A stretch of DNA of 48,481 bases from an uncultured Oscillospiraceae bacterium (GTDB taxonomy: Bacteria; Bacillota; Clostridia; Oscillospirales; Ruminococcaceae). The stretch spans positions 1 through 48,481 of the forward strand of contig CAKSDC010000018.1 of NCBI GenBank assembly GCA_934444765.1, read 5' to 3'. Under the pieces are notes generated by a model that did no database searches, was not told the DNA's origin, and saw nothing but the letters and a program-made list of their open reading frames with translations. Positions 33,192 through 41,407 of this stretch are shown in pieces. A program made the translations under genes and the position numbers. Position 1 is the first letter of the stretch. Each line of letters starts with the position of its first letter.

Positions 33192-33815
33192 ATGAACACT
33201 TACTATAAACTAATACTTTCGTACGTTATGGTCTTAATAATACCTATAATAGCAAAACCTATTAGCGTATCCGCTGAAAGTTTTGAGGAGACCATCGAAA
33301 GTATCGAAACTTCTATAGTTACTACTATATTAGACGACACTCAGACGGAAGTACCAATCGATACTACTTCAGAGGACTACGTGGAAAGTTCTGATAGTAC
33401 ACAAGATACTACTATAGATACTACCTATCAAAGCGATACTACCACCGAAGATACTCTTAACACCGAAACTACTACAGAAGTCACCGAAGATACTACTACC
33501 GATACCGAAACTTATACTTTAGAAAGCACTGTAGAAACTGATAGCACTACTATAATAGCTAACGAACTTACTACTCTACCATATACTTCTCAAAGTTCAA
33601 CCACCTACTATACTACTTCATATATCGAACCTGTAACTTATAGTCAAGGTGGTATTAGTAGTACTATACAGGCTACTATTCATACAGTAGCTTCTACGTC
33701 TAACGCTTCAAGTAATAGTCCAAAAACCAATCACGCTACAGTATTAATACCTATTCTGTTATTAATGGCTGGTGCGATGTTTATGGGAGCGACTTCTAAA
33801 CCTAATACTAAGTAA
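33192..33815 (+). CDS. Thr-rich membrane-anchored surface protein
   Basis: 207 residues: an N-terminal signal peptide (about 1-29, ending SVSAES), a long Thr/Ser/Glu/Asp-rich region (about 30-170) resembling a mucin or the linkers of the cellulosomal enzymes, then a C-terminal hydrophobic helix (about 183-200, TVLIPILLLMAGAMFMGA) and a short Lys-ending tail. There is no LPXTG motif, so it is probably held by the C-terminal helix and may be glycosylated. No known family. Start behind GGAGG. No terminator separates it from the structured RNA and c-di-GMP riboswitch that follow, so its message may read into them. Confidence 0.75.
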   Translation: MNTYYKLILSYVMVLIIPIIAKPISVSAESFEETIESIETSIVTTILDDTQTEVPIDTTSEDYVESSDSTQDTTIDTTYQSDTTTEDTLNTETTTEVTEDTTTDTETYTLESTVETDSTTIIANELTTLPYTSQSSTTYYTTSYIEPVTYSQGGISSTIQATIHTVASTSNASSNSPKTNHATVLIPILLLMAGAMFMGATSKPNTK

Positions 33816-33831
33816 AAATTTTAAAAATCTA

Positions 33832-33860
33832 TTGACAAACTAACTATACCATGATATAAT
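33832..33860 (+). promoter_or_regulatory. Perfect promoter with extended -10, no gene downstream
   Basis: TTGACA (33832-33837), 17-nt spacer, TATAAT (33855-33860) preceded by TGA. Transcription would start near 33867 and enter the structured RNA. Confidence 0.85.
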
Positions 33861-33866
33861 TAATAT

Positions 33867-34077
33867 ATCGAATTAAATACTATTATTACATAGCAGTATG
33901 TAATAGTAGCTAATGAAATTCATGTGTGGTTTTTCATAACCATACTCCTTTAATTTTGTATTTTAACTCAATAGTCCAACTATTGAGGGTAGAATGGCTT
34001 GTTTCAAGTTGTTCTATTTCAGTTGTATGGTGCATTATTAATAATGCTTTAGACAACACTTTTTAATTTTTTTCATT
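33867..34077 (+). ncRNA. Structured RNA of unknown class
   Basis: About 210 nt between a perfect promoter and a terminator, with no open frame. Helices seen: AATTAAA (33871-33877) with TTTAATT near 33950 closing a domain; an inner hairpin TACTATTA.. (33878-33892) with TATGTAATAGTA (33897-33908); GTGTGGTT with AACCATAC (about 33923-33944); a perfect CTCAATAGT-CCA-ACTATTGAG (33967-33987); TAGAA and CTTG with CAAG and TTCTA (33990-34016); and a last stem GTTGT (34022-34026) with ACAAC (34053-34057) enclosing the perfect palindrome GCATTATTAATAATGC (34032-34047), then T-tracts. Family not recognised; a 6S-like role was considered but not supported. Confidence 0.6.
34022..34077 (+). terminator. 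Terminator of the structured RNA
   Basis: GTTGT/ACAAC outer stem and a 16-nt perfect palindrome inside, followed by five T, AA and a further seven T. Confidence 0.65.
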
Positions 34078-34139
34078 TCTCCTTTAAATTATCAATGAGT
34101 ATTTTTTAGAGTTAATATTCATTGAGCTTGTGTTATTTA

Positions 34140-34225
34140 TATTGGGGCAAACTTATCGAAAGATAAGGACGCAAAGCCATAGGGTCTAATCTCATACTTA
34201 TGAGGCATGACAGCCGGTTGCAGTT
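34140..34225 (+). ncRNA. Cyclic di-GMP-I (GEMM) riboswitch
   Basis: The aptamer core matches the GEMM consensus block by block: GGCAAAC (34146-34152); a TTATC/GATAA stem capped by a GAAA tetraloop; GGACGCAAAGCC; GGGTCTAA; a second stem CTCATA/TATGAG; and CATGACAGCCGGTTGC. The GAAA tetraloop and the paired GCAAAGCC/CAGCCGG segments are the hallmark of the class, which binds c-di-GMP (a variant subclass binds cGAMP). A terminator follows 10 nt later, as in transcription-terminating members. Unusually, no gene follows on this strand: the next gene is convergent. Confidence 0.92.
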
Positions 34226-34234
34226 TTTACTCTC

Positions 34235-34267
34235 TCGGTTTGTGTTTATATCAAACCGAATTTTTTT
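34235..34267 (+). terminator. Terminator of the c-di-GMP riboswitch
   Basis: TCGGTTTG (34235-34242) pairs with CAAACCGA (34252-34259), 9-nt loop, then seven T. Confidence 0.9.
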
Positions 34268-34326
34268 ACCATAACGCAAGTATAACACAAAAAGACACCA
34301 CCTTCCTAAAATAAATAGAAAAAATA

Positions 34327-34359
34327 CCTCTGCTTTGTACTCAACGCAGAGGCGTTTTT
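34327..34359. terminator. Bidirectional terminator
   Basis: CCTCTGC (34327-34333) pairs with GCAGAGG (34346-34352). An A-run on the left serves the minus-strand phosphoesterase gene. On the right CG and five T would stop any plus-strand read-through from the riboswitch. Confidence 0.85.
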
Positions 34360-34362
34360 ATT

Positions 34363-35181
34363 TTAAGACTTTTTAATCTGTATAACCGAAACTTCTGGAC
34401 AGGTAAAAAGTCTAAGTTTTCCTAAGCCTCTTGAAACTATCATAGTTTTAGAACCTATATGATACTCTCCGCCAGTATACTTAGGAAAAAATTTTCGTTC
34501 AGGCGATAGCAAACCTTTAATCCATGGTAGAGTAACTATTCCGCCATGTACATGACCACTTAAAGTAAGATTAGCACCCCATTCAGCATAAGCCTCAAAA
34601 AAGAACGGATTATGTGCTAATAGTATGTTATAACTATCAGCCTCTACAGAACCCAAAGTATAGCTTAAATCTTGTACCGTATATTGGTACAGATGGTTAT
34701 ACTTAAAGTTACCGTCGTGATAACACTTAGTAGGAATGGTAGCTCCGTATAGTGTAGTATGTTCTGCTATGCGTGTATGACTATCGTCTAATAGTATAGC
34801 ACCGCTACTACTTAGAGTATCTACTATAGAGGCTCTAACGGAAGTGTCAAGGTCAAGTTCGTGATTACCGAATATGTAGTATACTTTAGTCATGGTACAC
34901 GCCGTAGATATCAGCTTATATAGTGCTGAAAAGTCCGTTTGGTCACGTGATACCAAATCACCAGTAAATAGTAAAACGTCAGGACGTTCTCTTTTAATGG
35001 TATCTAATAGTTTGATATTATCTTTTCCGAAACTTCTTTTGTGTAGGTCGCTAAGTTGGAGTATTCTAATATCGTCTTTTCCCTTTAAAGAGTACCTTCT
35101 AATAGCTAAGCGTTGCATATCCAATATGGCAAGTATAACCACCATTGCCAATACTATTAATAATGTCAATATCGATTGCAT
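34363..35181 (-). CDS. Membrane-anchored metallophosphoesterase (YkuE-like)
   Basis: Calcineurin-like phosphoesterase of 272 residues with one N-terminal membrane helix (about 3-20). The metal-binding motifs occur in order: LQLSDLH, LFTGDLVSRD, FGNHELD, LLAHNP and LSGHVHGG. This set is typical of YkuE/YaeI-type proteins, some of which act on UDP-diacylglucosamine-like or phospholipid substrates near the membrane; the substrate here is unknown. Starts behind AAAGGTGG, with an extended -10 (TGGTATAAT) upstream on the minus strand. Convergent with the riboswitch region. Confidence 0.92.
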   Translation of the reverse strand: MQSILTLLIVLAMVVILAILDMQRLAIRRYSLKGKDDIRILQLSDLHKRSFGKDNIKLLDTIKRERPDVLLFTGDLVSRDQTDFSALYKLISTACTMTKVYYIFGNHELDLDTSVRASIVDTLSSSGAILLDDSHTRIAEHTTLYGATIPTKCYHDGNFKYNHLYQYTVQDLSYTLGSVEADSYNILLAHNPFFFEAYAEWGANLTLSGHVHGGIVTLPWIKGLLSPERKFFPKYTGGEYHIGSKTMIVSRGLGKLRLFTCPEVSVIQIKKS

Positions 35182-35382
35182 ATAATACCACCTTTCAAAA
35201 TAGTGTACAAAACCTTGTTAAGTGTCTATAACTCACGAAGTTGCATAATTATTATACCACATACAAGAATAATTTTCTATAACAAAATTCTACTAAAAGA
35301 CTTTATTTTTTTCTTGAATGGTAGTATAATATATAGGATACGTTTTAAGATTTTTTTAATGATAACTTATTGAGGAGATTGT

Positions 35383-38340
35383 ATGAATAACAAACAGTTT
35401 TTACTTGGTATAGACGTTGGTTCAACTACCGTTAAAACAGTAATTACCAACCCAGATAATAAAGAAATTCTATATTCAAAATATCAGCGTCACTTTTCTA
35501 AGGTAAAAGAAACCGTAGTAGAACAGCTTGAACTGATTAAAAATAAGTATGGCGACTGTACTTTTAAAGTAGCTATAACAGGTTCTGCGGGTTTAGGTTT
35601 AGCTAATGCCAGTGGAATACCTTTCGTACAAGAAGTACATGCTTCATTTATAGCCGTTAAGCAAAAGTATGCCGACACCGACGTAGTTATAGAGTTAGGT
35701 GGAGAAGATGCTAAAATCATCTTTTTAACTGGCGGTGTGGAACAGAGAATGAACGGTTCTTGTGCAGGTGGTACAGGAGCTTTTATAGACCAGATGGCTA
35801 CCCTATTAGGTATCACGGCTACACAGTTAGATGAACTATCACTAAATGCAGAAAAGATATACCAAATAGCCTCACGTTGTGGAGTATTTGCTAAGTCGGA
35901 TATCCAACCACTATTAAATCAAGGTGCAAAGCGTGAAGATATTTCAGCAAGTATATTCCAAGCAGTAGTAGACCAAACCGTATCAGGTTTAGCTCAGGGA
36001 AGAAAGATAGAAGGTAAAGTACTATTTTTAGGTGGTCCGTTATCGTTCTTAAAGGGTCTAAGAAAAGCGTTCGTGAACACTTTAAAACTAACTGACGAAA
36101 ACGCTATATTTCCTAAAGACGCTCCAGTATTCGTAGCGTATGGAAGTTCTTTATATGCCGAAAATACCGAAAAGTTTAGAGAGATTTTTGACATAATATA
36201 CGACCTTAAAAACGCTAAACTAAACGATACTATAGTAACTGGTGAAAGACTATTCAACGACCAAAAAGAGTACGACAAATTTATTAACAGACACAAACAG
36301 TACGACCTAAAGTATGCGGATATCACAAAGTATCAAGGTAACGCATACTTAGGTATAGATGCGGGTTCTACTACTACTAAGTTAGTACTACTATCCGAAA
36401 ACGGCGAACTACTATATCAACATTACTCTTCTAATAAGGGACAACCTTTAGATAAAGTAGTAGAACATCTTAAAGAAGTATATTCGCTAATAAACGATAA
36501 GTTAGTAATAAGGTCTTCAGCAGTTACTGGATACGGTGAAGACTTAATAAAGTCTGCATTAGGTATAGATTTTGGTATAGTAGAAACCGTAGCACACTAT
36601 AAGGCAGCGTCTTTCTTCCAACCTAACGTAGACTTTATCATAGACATTGGCGGTCAAGATATAAAGTGCTTTAAGATTAAAAACGGTGCTATAGATAGCA
36701 TCATGTTAAATGAAGCCTGTTCTTCTGGTTGTGGTTCGTTTATACAGACTTTCGCACAGGCTTTAGGATACGATATTTCCGAATTTGCACGTCTTGGACT
36801 ATTTGCTAAAAACCCTGTAGAGTTAGGTTCAAGATGTACCGTATTTATGAATTCAAGTGTTAAACAGGCTCAAAAAGACGGTGCTACTGTAGAAGATATT
36901 TCGGCTGGACTATCTGCTTCTATCATCAAGAACGCTATATACAAGGTAATACGTGCTAAGTCTGTAGACGAATTAGGCAAAAATATAGTAGTACAAGGCG
37001 GAACGTTCCTAAACGATGCGGTATTACGTTCTTTTGAAAAGGAACTGGGTCGTAACGTGGTAAGACCTGCCGTAGCTGGTCTAATGGGTGCAGTAGGTTG
37101 TGCATTATACTCTAAGGAGATGTGCAAGGATAGACCTTCTACACTAATCAGTGCTGAAAAGTTAAAAGAGTTTTCATATACTTCTATGGCTACCCAGTGC
37201 AAAGGTTGTACTGCACACTGTAGCTTGAACATAGTTAAGTTCAGCAACGGTTCAAGATTTATCTCTGGTAACAAGTGCGAAAAGGGTGCAGGTATCAAGA
37301 TAGAACACAAGATGCCTAACCTATACGAATACAAGTATGACAAGATAGTCTCATATGAAAAAATCAAACCTACCAACACTATCGGTAGAGTGGGTATACC
37401 AAGAGTATTAGGTTTCTATGAACAGATACCTCTATGGCATACTGCATTCACTGACTTAGGCTTTGAAGTGGTATATTCTGAGGAAAGTTCAAGAGACCTA
37501 TACTATAAGGGTCAACACACTATACCATCGGATACAGTATGCTATCCAGCTAAGTTAGCCCATGGTCACATAGAAAGCATTCTTGAAAAGGGTGTAGACT
37601 ATATATTCTATCCATGTATGAGTTACAATATCGATGAAGGCGATAGCGACAATCACTATAACTGCCCAGTAGTAGCATACTATCCAGAACTATTAAAAGC
37701 TAACGTTTCATCTTTAAACGATGAGAACTTTATCCACCCATACATAGACCTTAACAGACACAAACACGTAGCTAAAGCAGTATATAAGGCTCTATGTGGA
37801 AGATACCCACAACTTACACAAAAACAAGTGACTTCTGCAATAGAACATGGATATCAGGCTCTACAAGACTACAGACAGGATATTATAAATAAGGGTCAAG
37901 AGATTATTCAGTACGCAAGACAAAACAACAAGAACATAATAGTATTAGCAGGCAGACCTTACCATATAGATAAAGAAATAAATCATGGTATACACAAGTT
38001 AATGTCTAACTTAGACTTAGCCGTAATTACTGAAGATTCTGTAGCACACTTAGGAAGACTACCTCAATTAGAAGTACTTAACCAATGGACGTACCATTCA
38101 AGACTATATAAGTCCGCACAGTACGTAACCACTCAACCAGATATGCAGTTAGTACAGTTAGTAAGTTTCGGTTGTGGTATAGATGCTATCACTACCGATG
38201 AAGTTAGGTCTATTCTTGAAAGAGCCGATAAGCTATACACTCAACTAAAGATAGACGAAATTAGCAACCTTGGTGCAGTAAAGATTAGACTAAGAAGCCT
38301 AATAACCGCTATGGAACAGAAAAAGAAGTTAAACGGCTAA
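35383..38340 (+). CDS. Acyl-CoA dehydratase activase-like protein, tandem ATPase domains
   Basis: 985 residues. Two ASKHA-fold BadF/BadG/BcrA/HgdC-type ATPase domains in tandem: the first (about 1-265) with GIDVGSTTVKTVI, ELGGEDAKIIF and MNGSCAGGTGAFIDQMA; the second (about 320-580) with GIDAGSTTTKLVLL, DIGGQDIKCFKI and LNEACSSGCGSFIQ. The Cys of these loops bind a [4Fe-4S] cluster between subunits in HgdC. A Cys-rich part follows (QCKGCTAHC), then a COG3580/DUF2229-like region (about 650-880). The family injects electrons by ATP-driven reduction, but no 2-hydroxyacyl-CoA dehydratase is nearby, so the partner is unknown. Starts behind GAGGAGA. Confidence 0.88.
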   Translation: MNNKQFLLGIDVGSTTVKTVITNPDNKEILYSKYQRHFSKVKETVVEQLELIKNKYGDCTFKVAITGSAGLGLANASGIPFVQEVHASFIAVKQKYADTDVVIELGGEDAKIIFLTGGVEQRMNGSCAGGTGAFIDQMATLLGITATQLDELSLNAEKIYQIASRCGVFAKSDIQPLLNQGAKREDISASIFQAVVDQTVSGLAQGRKIEGKVLFLGGPLSFLKGLRKAFVNTLKLTDENAIFPKDAPVFVAYGSSLYAENTEKFREIFDIIYDLKNAKLNDTIVTGERLFNDQKEYDKFINRHKQYDLKYADITKYQGNAYLGIDAGSTTTKLVLLSENGELLYQHYSSNKGQPLDKVVEHLKEVYSLINDKLVIRSSAVTGYGEDLIKSALGIDFGIVETVAHYKAASFFQPNVDFIIDIGGQDIKCFKIKNGAIDSIMLNEACSSGCGSFIQTFAQALGYDISEFARLGLFAKNPVELGSRCTVFMNSSVKQAQKDGATVEDISAGLSASIIKNAIYKVIRAKSVDELGKNIVVQGGTFLNDAVLRSFEKELGRNVVRPAVAGLMGAVGCALYSKEMCKDRPSTLISAEKLKEFSYTSMATQCKGCTAHCSLNIVKFSNGSRFISGNKCEKGAGIKIEHKMPNLYEYKYDKIVSYEKIKPTNTIGRVGIPRVLGFYEQIPLWHTAFTDLGFEVVYSEESSRDLYYKGQHTIPSDTVCYPAKLAHGHIESILEKGVDYIFYPCMSYNIDEGDSDNHYNCPVVAYYPELLKANVSSLNDENFIHPYIDLNRHKHVAKAVYKALCGRYPQLTQKQVTSAIEHGYQALQDYRQDIINKGQEIIQYARQNNKNIIVLAGRPYHIDKEINHGIHKLMSNLDLAVITEDSVAHLGRLPQLEVLNQWTYHSRLYKSAQYVTTQPDMQLVQLVSFGCGIDAITTDEVRSILERADKLYTQLKIDEISNLGAVKIRLRSLITAMEQKKKLNG

Positions 38341-38367
38341 CTATCTATTGAAAGGAGATTTTAAAGC

Positions 38368-39597
38368 ATGGCAGACTATCCGATATTTACCGAAAGTATG
38401 AAGAGTACTCACACTATACTAATACCCGATATGTTACCTGTTCACTTTAGCTTAATTACTAAGGTATTTAAAAGCTATGGTTATAATATGGAACTGCTTA
38501 CTACTTCCACACGTGAAGTAGTAGACGAAGGTTTAAAGAACGTCCATAACGATACTTGCTATCCTGCCCTATTAGTAATAGGTCAGTTTATGGAGGCTCT
38601 AAAAAGTGGTAGATACGACGTGAACAGAGTAGCTTTAATGATAACTCAAACTGGTGGTGGTTGCCGAGCCTCTAACTATATACATCTACTTAGAAAGTGT
38701 TTAAAACATACATTTCCTAACGTTCCAGTAATATCGTTAAACTTTAGTGGATTAGATAAAGAGGGTGCTTTTAAAATAACCGCTCCTATGTTCATAAAGC
38801 TACTGTACACTATACTATATGGCGATATGCTAATGGTTATATACAATCAGTGCAAGCCTTATGAACTGGTAAGTGGTCAATCCGATAAGGTTAGAACCGA
38901 CCTTGCTAATACCATAGGTGAATACTTTCTAAACGGAAACGAATATACTAACACTAAAAAAATCTACAAGATGATACTAAACGCATTCGCTAAAGTGGAA
39001 CGTTCTAAAGAACCTAAAGTTAAAGTGGGAATAGTCGGGGAAATATACGTTAAGTATTCCCCATTAGCCAACAATCACTTAGAAGAGTTTTTGATATCCG
39101 AAGGTTGCGAACCTGTAGTACCTACTCTGTTAGAGTTCTGCCTATACTGTGCTATCTCAAAAGTAAACGACGGTAGACTATACGACTTTTTTAATAAGAA
39201 CACTCTGTTCAATGGTATAGGCTATAAGTTCATACTTGCTAAACATAGAGAGTTTAACCAAGCCATAAAAGACCACGGAGTATTTACTGCTCCTCACGAC
39301 TTTGAACACCTTAGAACGTTAGCCGATAAGTATATCAATCAAGGGGTAAACATGGGCGAAGGTTGGCTTATTACCGCTGAAATGGCTATGCTTGTAGAAA
39401 CGGGTACTGAAAACGTAATATGTACTCAACCGTTCGGTTGTCTACCTAACCATATAGTAGCTAAGGGCATGAGCCGTGTAATCAAAAATGCCTATCCGAA
39501 CGCTAACTTAGTAGCCATAGACTACGACCCAGGAGCAACGAAAGTCAATCAAGAAAACAGAATTAAACTAATGCTTGCAAACGCAAAACTTACATAG
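38368..39597 (+). CDS. Activase-associated protein (COG3581-type)
   Basis: 409 residues, resembling the C-terminal part of the large (about 1,400-residue) acyl-CoA dehydratase activase proteins of other Clostridia. It begins FTESMKSTHTILIPDMLPVH, where the fused versions continue without a break. Conserved Cys and Gly segments include NDTCYPALLVIGQFMEAL, TQTGGGCRASNY and CTQPFGCLPNHIVAKGM, which probably hold an iron-sulfur cluster as in dehydratase subunits. It has its own GAAAGGAG ribosome binding site 27 nt after the preceding stop, so this is a natural two-gene arrangement rather than a frameshift. Strong terminator afterwards. Confidence 0.85.
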   Translation: MADYPIFTESMKSTHTILIPDMLPVHFSLITKVFKSYGYNMELLTTSTREVVDEGLKNVHNDTCYPALLVIGQFMEALKSGRYDVNRVALMITQTGGGCRASNYIHLLRKCLKHTFPNVPVISLNFSGLDKEGAFKITAPMFIKLLYTILYGDMLMVIYNQCKPYELVSGQSDKVRTDLANTIGEYFLNGNEYTNTKKIYKMILNAFAKVERSKEPKVKVGIVGEIYVKYSPLANNHLEEFLISEGCEPVVPTLLEFCLYCAISKVNDGRLYDFFNKNTLFNGIGYKFILAKHREFNQAIKDHGVFTAPHDFEHLRTLADKYINQGVNMGEGWLITAEMAMLVETGTENVICTQPFGCLPNHIVAKGMSRVIKNAYPNANLVAIDYDPGATKVNQENRIKLMLANAKLT

Positions 39598-39600
39598 AAG

Positions 39601-39638
39601 AAAAAATCCTTTAAGAGAACGTCTTAAAGGATTTTTTT
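39601..39638. terminator. Terminator after activase genes
   Basis: ATCCTTTAAGA (39606-39616) pairs with TCTTAAAGGAT (39622-39632), flanked by A- and T-runs, so it could work both ways. Confidence 0.9.
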
Positions 39639-39657
39639 AATCGTCACAAAATACATA

Positions 39658-39681
39658 AAGACCACTAAGTTTGGTGGTCTT
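39658..39681. terminator. Second hairpin between convergent genes
   Basis: AAGACCAC (39658-39665) pairs with GTGGTCTT (39674-39681). It probably ends the minus-strand protease gene. Confidence 0.65.
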
Positions 39682-39724
39682 CATGCGGATATATTAAAAG
39701 AGGGGGTTTTGAAAAAAGCGTGAA

Positions 39725-41203
39725 TTAATTAGACTCTGTGATAGTATTACTATCTTTAGCAGTCTTTTCGTGTAGAGTTACGTCTACGGTCATTTCCTCG
39801 TTGTTACGATAGAAAGTGACTTTAATAGTATCGCCAGCGTTGAACTGTTTTAACTTAGAAGATAAGTCTTCATAGGTTGAGATAGTCTCACCATTCACAC
39901 CAGTGATTATATCACCTACTTGCATACCAGCTTCAGCGGCTGCACCGTCGGTTTCCATAAATCTAATGTATACACCTACAGGAACGTTATAGTATCTTGC
40001 CATAGTTTCGGTAATATCCTCGGCAGTTATGCCCAATTGAGGTCTACCTGTAACGTATCCGTAAGTTACTAAGTCGTCTATAATCTTTTGAGCGTTAGTA
40101 ATAGGAATTGCAAAACCTAAACCTTCTACTGAAGCACTGTTACTACTGTAGTAACTGGAAGATATCTTAGAAGATACTATACCTATTACTTGACCTTTAC
40201 TATTAACTAATGGACCACCAGAGTTACCACTATTTATAGCGGCACTGGTTTGAATAAGGTTCATTTCGTTTTCATTAATAGTAACGGTTCTGTTTAGACC
40301 AGATATTATACCAGGAGTAAAAGTATTAGCAAGGTCGAAGCCTAAAGGATTACCTATAGCATAAGCATAATCGCCTACTACTAACTTATCGCTATCGCCG
40401 AACTCAGCAGGAGTTAAGTTGTTAGCTTGTATCTTTAATACCGCAATATCGGCTGAAGTATCCGAACCGATTACAGTAGCCTTGTATTCATTCTCTTCGC
40501 TGTCATCGTTGAGCATAACGGTAACTTCTGTAGCACCGTCTACCACGTGAGCGTTAGTTAAAATATAACCATCAGCAGTCATAACTATACCAGTACCAGT
40601 AGAAGTGTAAGTTTGAGTTTGACTTTCTCCGCCGTTACCATAACCAAAGAAGTAAGAGTATATATCGTTACTGTTGCTAACTTGTTGTTCTACAGTAGCG
40701 GATATTCCTACTACAGAAGGTTGAACCTTAGAGTATATTTCAGCAGGAGTTAAGTCGCTACCACCGTCTACTATACCAAATAGACTGGTCTGTTCAGCTT
40801 TAACACCGCCGTTACTATCACTATTGGAAGTATCGTTAGTACTGGAATTAGTAGTATCTTGTTTGTCGTCTTTGATAGGTTGGTCAGCATTAGTATGACC
40901 GTCTTCTTTACCGTTTGCAGATACTGAACTACTAATAGCACCGCTATTAGGTTGTGAATAGTAAGACTTATATATTCCCACAGAAGTAGCCGATACTAAA
41001 GCCATACAACATAAAAATCCTAATACTTTTAATACTGCCTTGCTTTTAGTTTTAGACTTACTGTGGTCTTCATGAATACCGCCATTAACTTCATTGGCAC
41101 TACTATTAGAGTTGCTATTATCGTTATTTGGGTAGTAGCTTACTTCACTATAAGAACCATTATTATTATTGTCATTTTGACCATTGTTATTATATTCGTT
41201 CAT
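39725..41203 (-). CDS. HtrA/DegP-type serine protease
   Basis: Membrane-anchored quality-control protease of 492 residues. The Asn/Ser-rich cytoplasmic N-terminus (about 1-45) is followed by one membrane helix (about 58-78), a Ser/Asp/Asn linker, a trypsin-like domain with the full triad (His in LTNAHVVDGA, Asp in TSADIAVLKI, Ser in INSGNSGGPLV) and one C-terminal PDZ domain (about 395-480, GVYIRFMETDGAAAEAGM). It would handle misfolded secreted proteins outside the membrane. I start it at 41203 because GGTAGAG precedes it; the reading from 41230 lacks a site. The promoter at 41264-41292 holds an inverted repeat. Confidence 0.94.
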   Translation of the reverse strand: MNEYNNNGQNDNNNNGSYSEVSYYPNNDNSNSNSSANEVNGGIHEDHSKSKTKSKAVLKVLGFLCCMALVSATSVGIYKSYYSQPNSGAISSSVSANGKEDGHTNADQPIKDDKQDTTNSSTNDTSNSDSNGGVKAEQTSLFGIVDGGSDLTPAEIYSKVQPSVVGISATVEQQVSNSNDIYSYFFGYGNGGESQTQTYTSTGTGIVMTADGYILTNAHVVDGATEVTVMLNDDSEENEYKATVIGSDTSADIAVLKIQANNLTPAEFGDSDKLVVGDYAYAIGNPLGFDLANTFTPGIISGLNRTVTINENEMNLIQTSAAINSGNSGGPLVNSKGQVIGIVSSKISSSYYSSNSASVEGLGFAIPITNAQKIIDDLVTYGYVTGRPQLGITAEDITETMARYYNVPVGVYIRFMETDGAAAEAGMQVGDIITGVNGETISTYEDLSSKLKQFNAGDTIKVTFYRNNEEMTVDVTLHEKTAKDSNTITESN

Positions 41204-41263
41204 AAATACTCTACCTTTCTTAATAGGCACTCTTTAATAACCTTGGGTGCTTTCTTATATCTT

Positions 41264-41292
41264 ATGATAGTATTGTAAATCTACAATGTGAA
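41264..41292 (-). promoter_or_regulatory. Promoter of htrA-like gene with operator-like repeat
   Basis: Minus strand TTCACA (41287-41292), 17-nt spacer, TATCAT (41264-41269). The spacer contains a perfect inverted repeat ATTGTA-N4-TACAAT (41272-41287). Confidence 0.55.
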
Positions 41293-41321
41293 AATATCGT
41301 GATAGTTTAAAAAAAATACTA

Positions 41322-41357
41322 TAAAAATATAGGGGGTGTAACTAAACACTCCCTATA
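41322..41357 (-). terminator. Terminator of ilvC
   Basis: A 12-bp stem on the minus strand, TATAGGGAGTGT (41346-41357) with ACACCCCCTATA (41328-41339), one G-U pair, then a T-run. Confidence 0.85.
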
Positions 41358-41407
41358 CTTATGATTATCCTTTATAAAACAACTAAAAAGCTGTTTATAA
41401 CTATATA

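Larger units (their letters stand above)
33816..34362 (+). other. Gene-free 550-bp region rich in RNA structure
   Basis: Holds, in order: a perfect promoter (33832-33860), a multi-hairpin RNA ending in a terminator (to 34077), an 11-bp hairpin (34093-34124), a c-di-GMP-I riboswitch (34140-34225), its terminator (34235-34267), and a bidirectional terminator (34327-34359). No plus-strand gene follows before 35383. Confidence 0.85.

Noticed and set aside
33867..34077. 6S RNA, tmRNA, RNase P or SRP RNA identity for the structured RNA
   Set aside because: None of their hallmark sequences or a single long 6S-type hairpin with a central bubble could be recognised.
38341..38367. Frameshift between the two activase genes
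   Set aside because: A stop, a good ribosome binding site and an ATG at proper spacing are present, so it is a genuine two-gene form.
41063..41278. Plus-strand hydrophobic frame opposite the protease N-terminus
   Set aside because: It is the complement of the Asn-rich region of the protease, with no ribosome binding site.
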